A program made the position numbers and the translations under genes. The notes beneath the pieces were generated by a model. That model made no database searches and was not told the origin of the DNA. It worked only from the letters and a program-made list of their open reading frames with translations. From positions 1 through 39,691 of the forward strand of contig CAIUIT010000106.1 in assembly GCA_903899375.1 (NCBI GenBank): a stretch of 39,691 nt of DNA. The letters run 5' to 3'. This DNA comes from an uncultured Actinomycetes bacterium (GTDB taxonomy: Bacteria; Actinomycetota; Actinomycetes; Nanopelagicales; Nanopelagicaceae). Every line of letters begins with the position of its first letter. Positions within the stretch are counted from its first letter, which is position 1. Below are positions 8,293 to 16,858 of the stretch, piece by piece.

Positions 8293-9399
8293 ATGAAGAT
8301 CGCTGAATTAGAACTTCGCACCATCAACCTTCCTTTGGTGCGCCCCTTCAGGACTTCCTTTGGCACCCAAACAGCGCGTGAGATTCTAATTCTCAAACTG
8401 ACCACGAGCGACGGAGTCGTCGGATGGTCTGAATGCGTGGCGTTATCGCAGCCGGTTTACTCACCTGAATATCTGGCGGGTGCACTCGATCTCATGCGTC
8501 GCTTCTTAATTCCCACGCTCTTGCAAGCTGGCGATATATCCGCGCAATCTGTGGCTCCACTCTTAGCGCCCTTCCTGGGTTCACCGATGGCAAAGGCAAC
8601 TTTAGAAACGGCTCTCCTCGATGCGCAACTGCACATCGAAAATCGCAGCCTCGCTGATTTCTTAGGGGCCAATAAGGCCAAGATCCCATGCGGAGTTTCC
8701 GTCGGAATTGCGCCAAATATCTCGCAACTTATAGATGAGGTCGCCGGCTATATCGCCGAAGGTTACAAACGAATCAAATTAAAGATTGAACCAGGATGGG
8801 ATATCCATCCAGTGGGAGAAGTACGTAGGACGTGGCCAGAGATTCCATTACAGGTAGATGCCAATCAGGCATACAGCAGAGCCGACGGCGAACTATTGGG
8901 AAAGCTCGACCAATTCGAGCTTCTGCTTATCGAACAACCACTGGACGAGCACGATATTTTGGGCCATGCGCTGTTGGCTAAGCAGGTGCAGACCCCCATC
9001 TGTCTCGATGAATCGATCACCTCTCTGCGCGCGGCAGAAGATGCCTTATCGCTCAAGGCGACCACTGTTATCAACATTAAGCCTGGACGTGTTGGCGGGT
9101 ATTTAGAAGCTGTGAAAATCCACGATCTCTGCCTCAATGAAGGAATTCCAGTTTGGTGCGGTGGAATGTTAGAAACGGGTATCGGTCGCGCAGCTAATGT
9201 CGCACTCGCAGCGCTGCCTGGGTTCACCCTCCCCGGCGATACATCGGCATCCAGCCGTTTCTACCACCAAGACATCACTGATCCATTTGTCATGGAAGAC
9301 GGCTATTTAGTCGTTCCACAAACAGTGGGCATAGGACGAGTACCTCACTTAGAGTTCTTAGATTCGATTACATCTCACAAGGAGACCATCCGAATTTAA
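8293..9399 (+). CDS. menC: o-Succinylbenzoate synthase / N-succinylamino acid racemase (MenC type 2)
   Basis: The protein belongs to the muconate lactonizing enzyme subgroup of the enolase superfamily. All catalytic elements are seen: KLK (K162 and K164) on the second barrel strand, metal ligands D189 (VDANQAY), E214 (IEQPL) and D239 (CLDES), and the opposite base K263 (NIKPGRVGG). The 368-residue length and these positions closely resemble the bifunctional OSBS/N-acylamino acid racemase of Amycolatopsis. In menaquinone synthesis it would dehydrate SHCHC to o-succinylbenzoate, serving the quinone that feeds the bcc-aa3 complex encoded nearby. No other men gene is in the window; instead it is coupled to a GNAT, which favours a racemase role or a dual one. 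It overlaps the convergent esterase gene by four bases. Confidence 0.88.
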   Translation: MKIAELELRTINLPLVRPFRTSFGTQTAREILILKLTTSDGVVGWSECVALSQPVYSPEYLAGALDLMRRFLIPTLLQAGDISAQSVAPLLAPFLGSPMAKATLETALLDAQLHIENRSLADFLGANKAKIPCGVSVGIAPNISQLIDEVAGYIAEGYKRIKLKIEPGWDIHPVGEVRRTWPEIPLQVDANQAYSRADGELLGKLDQFELLLIEQPLDEHDILGHALLAKQVQTPICLDESITSLRAAEDALSLKATTVINIKPGRVGGYLEAVKIHDLCLNEGIPVWCGGMLETGIGRAANVALAALPGFTLPGDTSASSRFYHQDITDPFVMEDGYLVVPQTVGIGRVPHLEFLDSITSHKETIRI

Positions 9400-10154
9400 C
9401 TCCAGTGCTCTACGTGGGCCAACGAATTTGCAAAGATCAACGGAGCATCAAAGTCCATCGTTGCAACGTGATAACTGTTGGTGAGTTCGATTCTCTGCCC
9501 GCTGATGCTATCTATTTCAGACATGATGATGTTCGAATTAGAGATCTTCAGTACATGGTCATCCACGCTGTGAAAGAGCAGGGTTGGACATTTCACTCTT
9601 CCCAAGTTGGCACGAGTCTCTTTGAGCATCTTGTTGAGTTGCACAACTCCTTTAGTCGGGAGCACGTCATAGCCCCATTCGGTGATGTCCGGCTTCTTAA
9701 TATCGTCGCCGACCGAGCCTCTGCCAGGCTGAACAATTGCGAGTAATGACGCAAAGTTGATAAGAATTCCCGGTATATGAATCATGGGATTCACCAGACA
9801 GATCCCTGCAAGATCATTGTGTTCTGCAATATTGAGCGTCGTGCCGCCACCCATCGAAAGACCGAAGACAAAGACCTTCTTACAAATCTTCTTCAAGGTA
9901 TCAACTTCGCTCTGCACTCGAGCGGGCCACTCTTGCCACTTCACCCGATTGAGATCCTGCCACTGTGTCGCATGACCAGGAAGGCGTGGCACTGAGACCG
10001 TGTATCCACGTTCTTCAAAGTATGCCGCCCATGGCCGCATAGAAGCGGGTGATCCGGTAAAACCGTGCACAAAGATGATTCCGATGTCAGCGTGCTCTCG
10101 CCCTGGTGCAAAATAATCTTCTAGCCAACCTGCAGGTGCATTACTTGTAGCCAT
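9396..10154 (-). CDS. Alpha/beta hydrolase, Est30-like carboxylesterase/lipase
   Basis: The 252-residue protein has the alpha/beta hydrolase landmarks in order: the oxyanion-hole motif IIFVHGFTGSPASMRP near residues 27-42, the nucleophile elbow VFGLSMGGG (Ser of GLSMGG, near residue 96), an Asp in LLFHSVDDHVLK, and the C-terminal His in NSYHVATMDFD. The pattern and size fit the thermostable carboxylesterase Est30/monoacylglycerol lipase group. The tracked ORF opens at 10241, but homologues start close to GWLEDYFAPG, so the ATG at 10154 (MATSNAPAGW) is chosen; it has AGGGGG just upstream. The longer form would overlap the divergent membrane gene. No signal peptide is seen, so it is probably cytosolic. 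Substrate unknown. Confidence 0.87.
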   Translation of the reverse strand: MATSNAPAGWLEDYFAPGREHADIGIIFVHGFTGSPASMRPWAAYFEERGYTVSVPRLPGHATQWQDLNRVKWQEWPARVQSEVDTLKKICKKVFVFGLSMGGGTTLNIAEHNDLAGICLVNPMIHIPGILINFASLLAIVQPGRGSVGDDIKKPDITEWGYDVLPTKGVVQLNKMLKETRANLGRVKCPTLLFHSVDDHVLKISNSNIIMSEIDSISGQRIELTNSYHVATMDFDAPLIFANSLAHVEHWS

Positions 10155-10191
10155 CCCCCTATTTAAGTGCAGTCCTCGGGTATCGTCCACC

Positions 10192-10875
10192 GTGATGTTT
10201 ACAACTCTCTTCTGGATCAAAGTAATAATCGCCCCCGTCATGGTCCTCTCCGTGAGTTTCCTTCAGCGCAGGTTCGGCGACAGGTTCGGTGGTTGGTTGA
10301 TCGGCCTGCCCATCACCACGGGCCCATTTATTTTGATCATTGGAATCCAGGAGGGGGTTTCCTTTGCCGGGCATACGGCCCGCGGAGTGTTGCTCGGACA
10401 GGTTGCTCTGATTGTCTTCTGCTGGGCGTACGCCTTTGCAGCGCTACGAACGCCATGGCATCTGGCGATTGCGATCGGAACTCTCGCTTGCCTCGCGACG
10501 GGATATCTCCTTACTCAAGTGAAAGTTTCACCCTGGATCAGCACCCCTGCCTTGATCGCTACCTGGCTCATATCGATGAAGTGGTGGACGCATTCAGATC
10601 TGCCAGAAGAGAAGATCACTCCACCCAGATGGGAGTTACCAATACGAATTCTGGTGACCCTTGCGCTACTAATCTCCCTCAGCGCCTTAGCCCCGCATGT
10701 CGGGGCGAAAGTCGCTGGAGCTCTCTCGTCCTACCCCGTGATCGCCTCGGTACTCGGCGCTTTCAATCAGAGGAGATTTGGTCCCGCCGCCACTGTTGCA
10801 ACGCTCCGGGGATTGATGCAGACGCTCCCATTCACCTTTGCAATTATTTTTACGCTGGGGCTACTGCTCCGCTGA
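10192..10875 (+). CDS. Hypothetical membrane protein with internal duplication
   Basis: This 227-residue protein has about seven hydrophobic segments and no recognised family name. It appears to be built of two related halves: residues about 11-80 (QRRFGDRFGGWLIGLPITTGP ... GHTARGVLLGQ) align by eye with residues about 157-225 (APHVGAKVAGALSSYPVIASV ... AATVATLRGLMQ), sharing a G-x-x-x-x-G-x-L-x-x-x-P pattern and then a T/A-x-x-R-G-V/L motif before a membrane helix. Such duplications are common in small transporters. The start is GTG at 10192 or the ATG immediately after it. It is divergent from the esterase and lies 35 bases before the exonuclease gene. Confidence 0.72.
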   Translation: MMFTTLFWIKVIIAPVMVLSVSFLQRRFGDRFGGWLIGLPITTGPFILIIGIQEGVSFAGHTARGVLLGQVALIVFCWAYAFAALRTPWHLAIAIGTLACLATGYLLTQVKVSPWISTPALIATWLISMKWWTHSDLPEEKITPPRWELPIRILVTLALLISLSALAPHVGAKVAGALSSYPVIASVLGAFNQRRFGPAATVATLRGLMQTLPFTFAIIFTLGLLLR

Positions 10876-10910
10876 TCAATGTCGGCGAAGTCGCGTAGCC
10901 TTTAGCTCTT

Positions 10911-11531
10911 ATGGAATCCCTAGCACTGCACGAAACGACCTTTGTGGTCGTCGATCTCGAAACGACTGGGGGCAGTCCCAATGCCGGTGCGGTCATCACC
11001 GAGATTGGTGCAGTCAAAGTTCGCGGCGGAGTCGTTATCGGAGAATTCAAAAGTTTTGTAAATCCGCTTGCACCGATTCCTGTTTTCATCACCGAATTAA
11101 CCGGCATTGATAATGAAATGGTCCGTTTAGCACCCATTATCGACGAGGTTTTCCCTACCTTTCTAGAATTTTGTGGGTCCGAAAACGAGAGCGTCCTGGT
11201 CGCCCACAACGCCCCCTTTGACATCGGTTTTCTGCAAGCTGCTAGTCGCGAACTCGAATATCGCTGGCCCAAGTACAAGGTGATCGATACCGTGCGCTTG
11301 GCCCGCTCAGTTCTCACACGCGATGAAGTAACTGATTGCAAATTGGGAACGCTGGCGATCTTCTTCAATACGCAAGTGACTCCCACACATAGAGCTCTAG
11401 ACGACGCGCAAACCACGGTTGAAGTGCTGCATGCCTTGATTGAACGCCTAGCCGGTTTCGGTGTTCAAACCTTTGGCGATCTTGAAAAATTCTCTAAGAA
11501 GCGAATTAAACGCGAGCCTAGGCTGATTTAA
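10911..11531 (+). CDS. DnaQ-like 3'-5' exonuclease (DNA polymerase III epsilon family)
   Basis: The 206-residue product shows the DEDDh exonuclease motifs: ExoI FVVVDLETTGG (D and E), ExoII HNAPFDIGFL (D), and ExoIII HRALDDAQTT (H and D). Such proteins proofread DNA or act in RNA/DNA trimming. The gene lies between a membrane protein and trpD, in the same place as M. tuberculosis Rv2191; that homologue is, as I recall it, fused to a UvrC-like GIY-YIG nuclease domain, which is absent here. The 3' end overlaps trpD by 14 bases on the other strand. Whether it is the replicative proofreading subunit or an accessory exonuclease cannot be decided. Confidence 0.88.
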   Translation: MESLALHETTFVVVDLETTGGSPNAGAVITEIGAVKVRGGVVIGEFKSFVNPLAPIPVFITELTGIDNEMVRLAPIIDEVFPTFLEFCGSENESVLVAHNAPFDIGFLQAASRELEYRWPKYKVIDTVRLARSVLTRDEVTDCKLGTLAIFFNTQVTPTHRALDDAQTTVEVLHALIERLAGFGVQTFGDLEKFSKKRIKREPRLI

Positions 11532-12570
11532 ATCCTTGGGTGAAGAGCGCCCAATTTTTCAGGGACTCTTGTGCCGCACCAGAATCAACTGCAGCGCTCG
11601 CCTCTAGATAGCCTTCTGATAATTGCTCTGTAATCGACTTTCCAAAATCTCCCTTGAAAGCGGCGATGGCAGCTGCAGCATTGAGAAGAACCGCATCACG
11701 TGCTGGGCTCATCTCTCCCGCGAAAATTCGAAGGGTGACAGCAGCATTGAACTCTGCATCTCCGCCGGCCAGCGATTCGATCGGAGCGTATTGAATTCCG
11801 AGATCGCGCGGGTCAAAGCTCTCTAGTTTCGACTTGCCAGCATTAATCTGCATAATCTGTGTGGTTGTGCTCAAGGTGATCTCATCGATTCCATCATCGC
11901 CCCTGAAGAGGAACCCTTCTGCGCCACGTTGAAGCAGAACGTCGGCCATAATCGGCATGACCCGAGCCTTGCTGACTCCGATGGCAACCGCTGCGGGCTT
12001 GGCCGGATTGGCCAGGGGGCCCAAGATATTGAAGACCGAGGCCTGCCCTAACTCCTTACGAGCCGGAGCGGCAAATCTCATCGCCGGGTGAAACTTGGGG
12101 GCAAAACAGAAGCCGATTCCGATCTTTGCTACACAAGCAGCGACTTGCTCTCCGTTGAGGTCAATATTGACTCCTAGGGCCTCCAAAAGGTCGGCAGCCC
12201 CTGATTTAGAGGATGCGGCGCGGGCTCCATGCTTGACTACTCGGGCACCGGCAGCGTGAGCGATGATGGCTGCCGTGGTCGATATGTTTATCGTATTGGC
12301 GCCATCTCCACCTGTGCCGACGGGGTCTACCGCCCTACCCGGGATGGTTATTGGAGCACAATGTTCGTACATCACCTCGACGAAGGCTTCAACTTCTTGG
12401 GCGGTCTCTCCTTTGGCCTGAACTCCTAGAAGGAAGGATTTGATCGCCTCTTTTTCGGCTCGATCACCGAGAATCTCGCCCATTGCCCACCGGGCTTGCT
12501 CAGCGTCAATATCTTCGTGATCGGCCAGTTGCGCGACTAACCGCTCCCAAGAAATCTTGCTATTTTCCAT
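11518..12570 (-). CDS. trpD: Anthranilate phosphoribosyltransferase
   Basis: TrpD transfers the phosphoribosyl group of PRPP to anthranilate, the second step of tryptophan synthesis. The 350-residue length is standard. Motifs: DPVGTGGDGANTINISTTAA (PRPP-binding glycine-rich loop, near residues 82-101), KHGARAASSKSGAADLLEALG (near 113-133), and RFAAPARKELGQASVFNILGPLANPA (near 165-190). It is not in a trp operon here; the gene stands alone, divergent from the oxidase cluster, exactly as trpD does beside ctaE in mycobacteria. The ATG at 12570 is 102 bases from the chosen ctaE start. Confidence 0.96.
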   Translation of the reverse strand: MENSKISWERLVAQLADHEDIDAEQARWAMGEILGDRAEKEAIKSFLLGVQAKGETAQEVEAFVEVMYEHCAPITIPGRAVDPVGTGGDGANTINISTTAAIIAHAAGARVVKHGARAASSKSGAADLLEALGVNIDLNGEQVAACVAKIGIGFCFAPKFHPAMRFAAPARKELGQASVFNILGPLANPAKPAAVAIGVSKARVMPIMADVLLQRGAEGFLFRGDDGIDEITLSTTTQIMQINAGKSKLESFDPRDLGIQYAPIESLAGGDAEFNAAVTLRIFAGEMSPARDAVLLNAAAAIAAFKGDFGKSITEQLSEGYLEASAAVDSGAAQESLKNWALFTQGFKSA

Positions 12571-12672
12571 GCGCGAATCCTATCTTTTGGGTGACAAGGC
12601 TCACCCATGAATTGCGTGCCCAATCTGACCGCCGTGTACTTAAAGCGTGGGGAAATCAGGAATAATGCGCCC

Positions 12673-13296
12673 GTGACCACACTAGAAGCCCCGGCCAAGA
12701 ACAACCGCCCTAACCTGGTCGCCGTCGGCACCATCGTTTGGCTCTCCTCAGAGTTGATGTTCTTTGCAGCACTTTTTGCCATGTACTTCACCACGCGCGC
12801 TGTTCAAGGCCCAAAGATTTGGCTTGAATCAACCGGCATGCTCAACGTGAAATTCGCAGCCGTTAACACGACGGTTCTCGTGCTCTCGTCGGTAACATGT
12901 CAGTTCGGTGTATTCGCGGCTGAACGTTTTCAAAACAAACGCACTGGTCCTCTATACAAATTCTCCAAGTGGGGAATGCGTGAATGGTTCGCTCTCACCT
13001 TCTTGATGGGTTCGTTCTTCGTGGCAGGACAAGTTTATGAGTATGCAAATCTCGTTCGTGATGGACTTTCTCTCTCGTCGCGCGCTTACGGATCAGTCTT
13101 CTATATAACAACTGGTTTCCATGGTCTGCACGTAACCGGTGGGCTCATTGCATTTCTCATCGTTTTAATTCGCGTAGCCAAGGCTCGCAAATTCGGACAT
13201 TCCCAAGCAACGACGGCGATTGTCGTTTCGTACTACTGGCACTTCGTAGACATTGTTTGGATCGCCCTCTTCTCGACGATCTACTTGATTAAATAG
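12673..13296 (+). CDS. ctaE: Cytochrome c oxidase (aa3) subunit III
   Basis: CtaE is an integral membrane subunit of the heme-copper oxidase in the actinobacterial bcc-aa3 supercomplex. It shows [33 protein letters not shown] near the N-terminus, a family hallmark, and [18 protein letters not shown] plus [20 protein letters not shown] at the end, with five membrane helices. The tracked ORF opens at 12607, but homologues start just ahead of the NRPN region, so the GTG at 12673 (207 residues) is preferred; an AGGA lies upstream at a rather long spacing, so the choice is not certain. It leads the ctaE-qcrC-qcrA-qcrB operon, with qcrC 9 bases downstream. Confidence 0.94.
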   Translation: MTTLEAPAKNNRPNLVAVGTIVWLSSELMFFAALFAMYFTTRAVQGPKIWLESTGMLNVKFAAVNTTVLVLSSVTCQFGVFAAERFQNKRTGPLYKFSKWGMREWFALTFLMGSFFVAGQVYEYANLVRDGLSLSSRAYGSVFYITTGFHGLHVTGGLIAFLIVLIRVAKARKFGHSQATTAIVVSYYWHFVDIVWIALFSTIYLIK

Positions 13297-13305
13297 GAGC
13301 TATCT

Positions 13306-14100
13306 GTGAAACGTATCTCTAGCTTCCGTCGTACTCGTATCGCTGGACCAATCTTGGTTGTGGCTGCTCTCTTTACTATCGGTACAGCATTTGGAGTTGC
13401 ATCTGCACTTCCAGGTGCGCAGACCCCGATGACGACCGGCACATCTACGCTCGTCTCGCAAGGAAAAGCTATTTTCCTACGCGGCTGTTCTTCCTGTCAT
13501 GGACTGCACGCTGAAGGCGGATCAATTGCGCCGTCTCTTATTGGTGTGGGTTCTGCCGCAGTAGATTTCCAAGTAGGTACTGGACGCATGCCGATGGCCG
13601 ATATGAGTCAACAGGCAATGCAGAAGAAGCCTCTTTATAACCCGCAAGAAACAGCGGCTTTGGCTGCTTATGTCGCTTCATTGGCACCCGGGCCAAGTTC
13701 GGTAACCAATGAATCTCTCGCCTATGAACGCGATGGAAATTCCGCGCTCGGCGGCCAGCTATTTAGAACTAACTGCGCCATGTGTCACAACTTCGCCGGT
13801 CAAGGCGGAGCACTCACTAATGGTAAATATGCGCCTTCGCTTATGGGCGTTACTCCAAAGATCATTTACGAAGCCATGATCACCGGACCACAGTCGATGC
13901 CTAAGTTCACTGATGCAACGATTACTCCACAGCAGAAGCTATCGATCATTAAATGGTTGCAGGCTGCAAACCATGAACAGAATCAAGGTGGTGCTTCACT
14001 CGGACGCGTAGGCCCTGTTACTGAAGGTCTACTTGGTTGGGTCCTTGGACTCGGCCTCTTAATCGGCGCAGCGGTATGGCTCGCAATGAAGGCGAAATAA
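13306..14100 (+). CDS. qcrC: Diheme cytochrome c subunit of the bc1 complex
   Basis: QcrC carries electrons from the Rieske protein straight to the aa3 oxidase, replacing a soluble cytochrome c. The sequence has an N-terminal membrane helix (about residues 11-31), two c-type heme motifs (CSSCH near 61 and CAMCH near 156), and a C-terminal membrane anchor (LLGWVLGLGLLIGAAVWLAM). The 264-residue size fits the actinobacterial family. The likely axial Met residues lie in RMPMADMS and QSMPKFTD. The start is GTG at 13306 with TAGGAG about 7 bases upstream. It is followed one base later by qcrA. Confidence 0.96.
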   Translation: MKRISSFRRTRIAGPILVVAALFTIGTAFGVASALPGAQTPMTTGTSTLVSQGKAIFLRGCSSCHGLHAEGGSIAPSLIGVGSAAVDFQVGTGRMPMADMSQQAMQKKPLYNPQETAALAAYVASLAPGPSSVTNESLAYERDGNSALGGQLFRTNCAMCHNFAGQGGALTNGKYAPSLMGVTPKIIYEAMITGPQSMPKFTDATITPQQKLSIIKWLQAANHEQNQGGASLGRVGPVTEGLLGWVLGLGLLIGAAVWLAMKAK

Positions 14101-14101
14101 T

Positions 14102-15103
14102 ATGAGCAATCAGATCGAACGCTTCGAAGATCCTGGTCTTCCAGCCCATGTTCACCGCAATGCAGATTCAGATCCCCTTGCAGCCAAGCGTGCTGAACGC
14201 CAAGTCGCGATCCTCTTCATGCTCTCAGCACTTGGAACAGTACTTACTATCGCTGCATACATATATGTAAAGAGCGACAAATATGTCTACCTACCGATCA
14301 TGGGTAGCACAAATCTTCAGCAGATCCTCCTGGGTCTTGGATTAACAGCATCAACACTGTTCATCGGTCTGGGTGCAATTCAGTGGGCCAAGAAGTTGAT
14401 GCCCGATCAAGAAGAGATCGCCGAGCGTCATGAATTTCGTTCCAAAGAAGTCGACCGTGATGAACTCGTCGCCGCCTTTAAAGAGCGCGGTGGTTCTGCA
14501 GGTCTGGGTCGCCGTAGTTTGATTAAGCGCTCCCTCGGACTTTCCCTCGGACTCGTCGGTCTATCTCCGCTCGTGCTTTTGCGCGATACCGGGCCACTTC
14601 CTAAGAAATTCTTCACCACAACTGACTGGACCGCCGGAACTAGACTTCTTCTCGACCCGGCAGGAACACCAATAAAAGCTTCAGACCTAGAAGTTGGGGC
14701 TGTCGCGCAGGTGCTTCCAGAACTTCCAGCGGGTACGGAACGAACTCTTGAGAACACCGGCAAAGATGCAGTCCTCTTAATTCGTCTCCGTCCTGAAGAT
14801 TTCAACTTGGATCCACAGAAACTTTCATGGACGTATCAAGGCATCATCGCCTTCTCTAAGATCTGTACCCACATGGGTTGCGCAGTAGCACTTTACGAAC
14901 AACAGACCCATCACTTGCTCTGTCCTTGTCACCAATCGACATTCGATGTGACTCGTGGAGCAAAGGTGATCTTCGGACCAGCCGCTCGCCCGCTTCCACA
15001 ACTTGCCATCACTGTTGATGCAGATGGATATCTCGTCGCCGTACAACCATTTACCGTTCCAATCGGTCCTAGCTTCTGGGAGCGGAACTCATCTAATGGA
15101 TAA
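14102..15103 (+). CDS. qcrA: Rieske iron-sulfur subunit of the bc1 complex
   Basis: The 333-residue product has three membrane segments near residues 31-52, 68-93 and 139-160, the three-helix anchor characteristic of actinobacterial QcrA, then a Rieske domain with both cluster boxes: CTHMGC near residue 254 and CPCHQS near 275, which supply two Cys and two His ligands to the [2Fe-2S] center. It takes electrons from menaquinol and passes them to QcrC. It is in the middle of the ctaE-qcrCAB operon and starts one base after the qcrC stop codon. Confidence 0.97.
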   Translation: MSNQIERFEDPGLPAHVHRNADSDPLAAKRAERQVAILFMLSALGTVLTIAAYIYVKSDKYVYLPIMGSTNLQQILLGLGLTASTLFIGLGAIQWAKKLMPDQEEIAERHEFRSKEVDRDELVAAFKERGGSAGLGRRSLIKRSLGLSLGLVGLSPLVLLRDTGPLPKKFFTTTDWTAGTRLLLDPAGTPIKASDLEVGAVAQVLPELPAGTERTLENTGKDAVLLIRLRPEDFNLDPQKLSWTYQGIIAFSKICTHMGCAVALYEQQTHHLLCPCHQSTFDVTRGAKVIFGPAARPLPQLAITVDADGYLVAVQPFTVPIGPSFWERNSSNG

Positions 15104-15133
15104 CTCACTACTAACTAACATGGGTGACAAATA

Positions 15134-16714
15134 ATGAAGCCGACTCAAAAAGCTGCAGGAGCGGCCGCCAATTACGTCGATGAACGTACCGGAGCTGCCA
15201 AATGGCTGAAGAAGAACCTCACCAAGGTCTTCCCAGATCACTGGTCATTCATGTTGGGCGAGATCGCCCTTTACTCTTTCATCATCCTGCTGCTTACGGG
15301 AACATTTCTCACCTTCTGGTTTGACCCTTCCCAGCGAGAAGTAATCTATAACGGTTCATATCTACCTCTCAACGGATTACACATGTCAGCCGCCTATGAC
15401 TCTACGTTGCGTCTGTCTTTTGATGTTCGTGGCGGACTATTGATGAGACAGATCCATCACTGGTCGGCCCTTATCTTCATGTCTGCCATCGTGGCTCACC
15501 TGTTCCGCGTTTTCTTCACCGGAGCTTTCCGCAAGCCTCGCGAATTTAACTGGTTAATCGGAGTCGGGCTTCTTACCTTTGGAATCGTTGAAGGTTTCTT
15601 GGGTTATTCACTTCCAGATGACCTGCTCTCTGGTACAGGTATTCGTATTGCAGAAGCTATCTTGCAAGCGATCCCAGTCGTTGGTTCTTATCTCTCCTTC
15701 TTCGCCTTTGGCGGAGCTTTCCCGGGAACTGCGTTTATTCCTCGCATCTTTATCGTCCACGTATTGCTCTTGCCTGGTCTCTTCTTGGCTCTGATCACTA
15801 TCCACTTGATGTTGGTCTGGTACCAGAAGCACACGCAGTATCCAGGCCCAGGTCGCACCGAGAAGAACGTTGTCGGTTATCCATTAATGCCCGTGTACAT
15901 GGCAAAAGCTGGTGGGTTCTTCTTCGTAGTCTTTGGTGTCACTGCATTCCTCGGCGCCGTTGCTTCGATTAACCCGATCTGGCTCGTCGGCCCATATACG
16001 CCTGGTCAGATTTCTGCTGGATCGCAACCCGACTGGTACATGGGATGGCTCGACGGTCTAGTCCGCGCCGCTCCCCCACTTGAGACCCATGCCTTCGGCC
16101 ACACAATCTCGTGGAATATCTTGATTCCTGGTTTGATCCTGCCGGGCATTCTCTTTACTGGAATGGCGCTCTATCCATTTATCGAATCCTGGTTCACTGG
16201 CGATAAACGTGAGCACCACCTTTTAGACCGTCCACGCAATGCACCAAACCGTACTGCACTAGGCGTTACATCGATCGTCTTCATCTTGATCACTATCGTC
16301 AACGGCGGAAACGACATCATCGCTACACACTTCCACCTCACAATTAATGGAATCATGTGGTTCACGCGAGTCGGACTCTTCGTAATCCCACCTATCGCCT
16401 TCGTTGTTACAAAGCGGGTCTGCTTATCGTTGCAACGAAGCGATCGAGATCTTGTGCTCCATGGTCGAGAGACCGGGCGCTTGGTAATGATGCCTAATGG
16501 CGAGATGCTCGAAGTTCATGAGCCACTGTCTGACGCTAAGAAGTGGACGCTGACTCAACATCAACGCCCAGAGGCGCTTGCAGCCCCGCTCCCTGCATCT
16601 GCAACAGTTGGCTTGAAGGGCAAGTTACGTGCTCGTATGAACCGCGCCCATGCTACGCAGATCCCTGCACCTACATTGACAGACCTGAAAGAACTTGGAG
16701 AAGGTCACCACTAA
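15134..16714 (+). CDS. qcrB: Cytochrome b subunit of the bc1 complex
   Basis: QcrB holds the two b hemes and the menaquinol oxidation and reduction sites. The protein shows an N-terminal amphipathic region (DERTGAAKWLKKNLTKVFPDHWSFMLGEIALYSF, typical of actinobacterial QcrB), RQIHHWSALIFMSAIVAHLFRVFFTGAFRKPREFNW with heme-ligand histidines, GFLGYSLPDDLLSGTG, and HVLLLPGLFLALITIHLMLVWYQKHTQYPGPGR with the second pair. The Q-site motif corresponding to PEW is PDWYMGWLDG near residue 299. The 526-residue length includes the C-terminal extension found in this phylum. No clear terminator follows it; a 144-base gap leads to the small ORF below. Confidence 0.97.
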   Translation: MKPTQKAAGAAANYVDERTGAAKWLKKNLTKVFPDHWSFMLGEIALYSFIILLLTGTFLTFWFDPSQREVIYNGSYLPLNGLHMSAAYDSTLRLSFDVRGGLLMRQIHHWSALIFMSAIVAHLFRVFFTGAFRKPREFNWLIGVGLLTFGIVEGFLGYSLPDDLLSGTGIRIAEAILQAIPVVGSYLSFFAFGGAFPGTAFIPRIFIVHVLLLPGLFLALITIHLMLVWYQKHTQYPGPGRTEKNVVGYPLMPVYMAKAGGFFFVVFGVTAFLGAVASINPIWLVGPYTPGQISAGSQPDWYMGWLDGLVRAAPPLETHAFGHTISWNILIPGLILPGILFTGMALYPFIESWFTGDKREHHLLDRPRNAPNRTALGVTSIVFILITIVNGGNDIIATHFHLTINGIMWFTRVGLFVIPPIAFVVTKRVCLSLQRSDRDLVLHGRETGRLVMMPNGEMLEVHEPLSDAKKWTLTQHQRPEALAAPLPASATVGLKGKLRARMNRAHATQIPAPTLTDLKELGEGHH

Positions 16715-16822
16715 TTCACGAGCTCAAACGCTCTCAGAGTTAATTCAGTAAACCCGCAGGAATACCCGAGACGCATGACAGATTCGTCACAGGGAGATCC
16801 TTGATTCTTATGCCATTCAAGA

Positions 16823-16841
16823 GAACCGAATAGTTCGGTTC
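16823..16841. repeat. 8-bp palindrome upstream of the small membrane ORF
   Basis: GAACCGAA-TAG-TTCGGTTC is a perfect inverted repeat with a three-base spacer, located 18 bases before the ATG of the 42-codon ORF and just ahead of its GGGGG ribosome site. No T-run follows, so it is an unlikely terminator. It may be an operator, or a hairpin in the mRNA that protects the qcrB 3' end or affects initiation. I do not recognise the half-site. Confidence 0.5.
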
Positions 16842-16858
16842 GGCGTAAGGGGGCAGAG

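Noticed and set aside
10167-10898. 243-residue plus-strand ORF overlapping the duplicated membrane protein
   Set aside because: It is a shifted frame of the membrane gene, with no hydrophobic pattern or known motif, while frame 10192 gives a coherent membrane protein.
10850-11416. 188-residue minus-strand ORF
   Set aside because: Antisense shadow of the DnaQ-like exonuclease, whose catalytic motifs fix the coding strand.
12607-12672. Longer ctaE start in the track
   Set aside because: The added 22 residues do not resemble CtaE N-termini, and the bases probably hold the promoter between trpD and ctaE.
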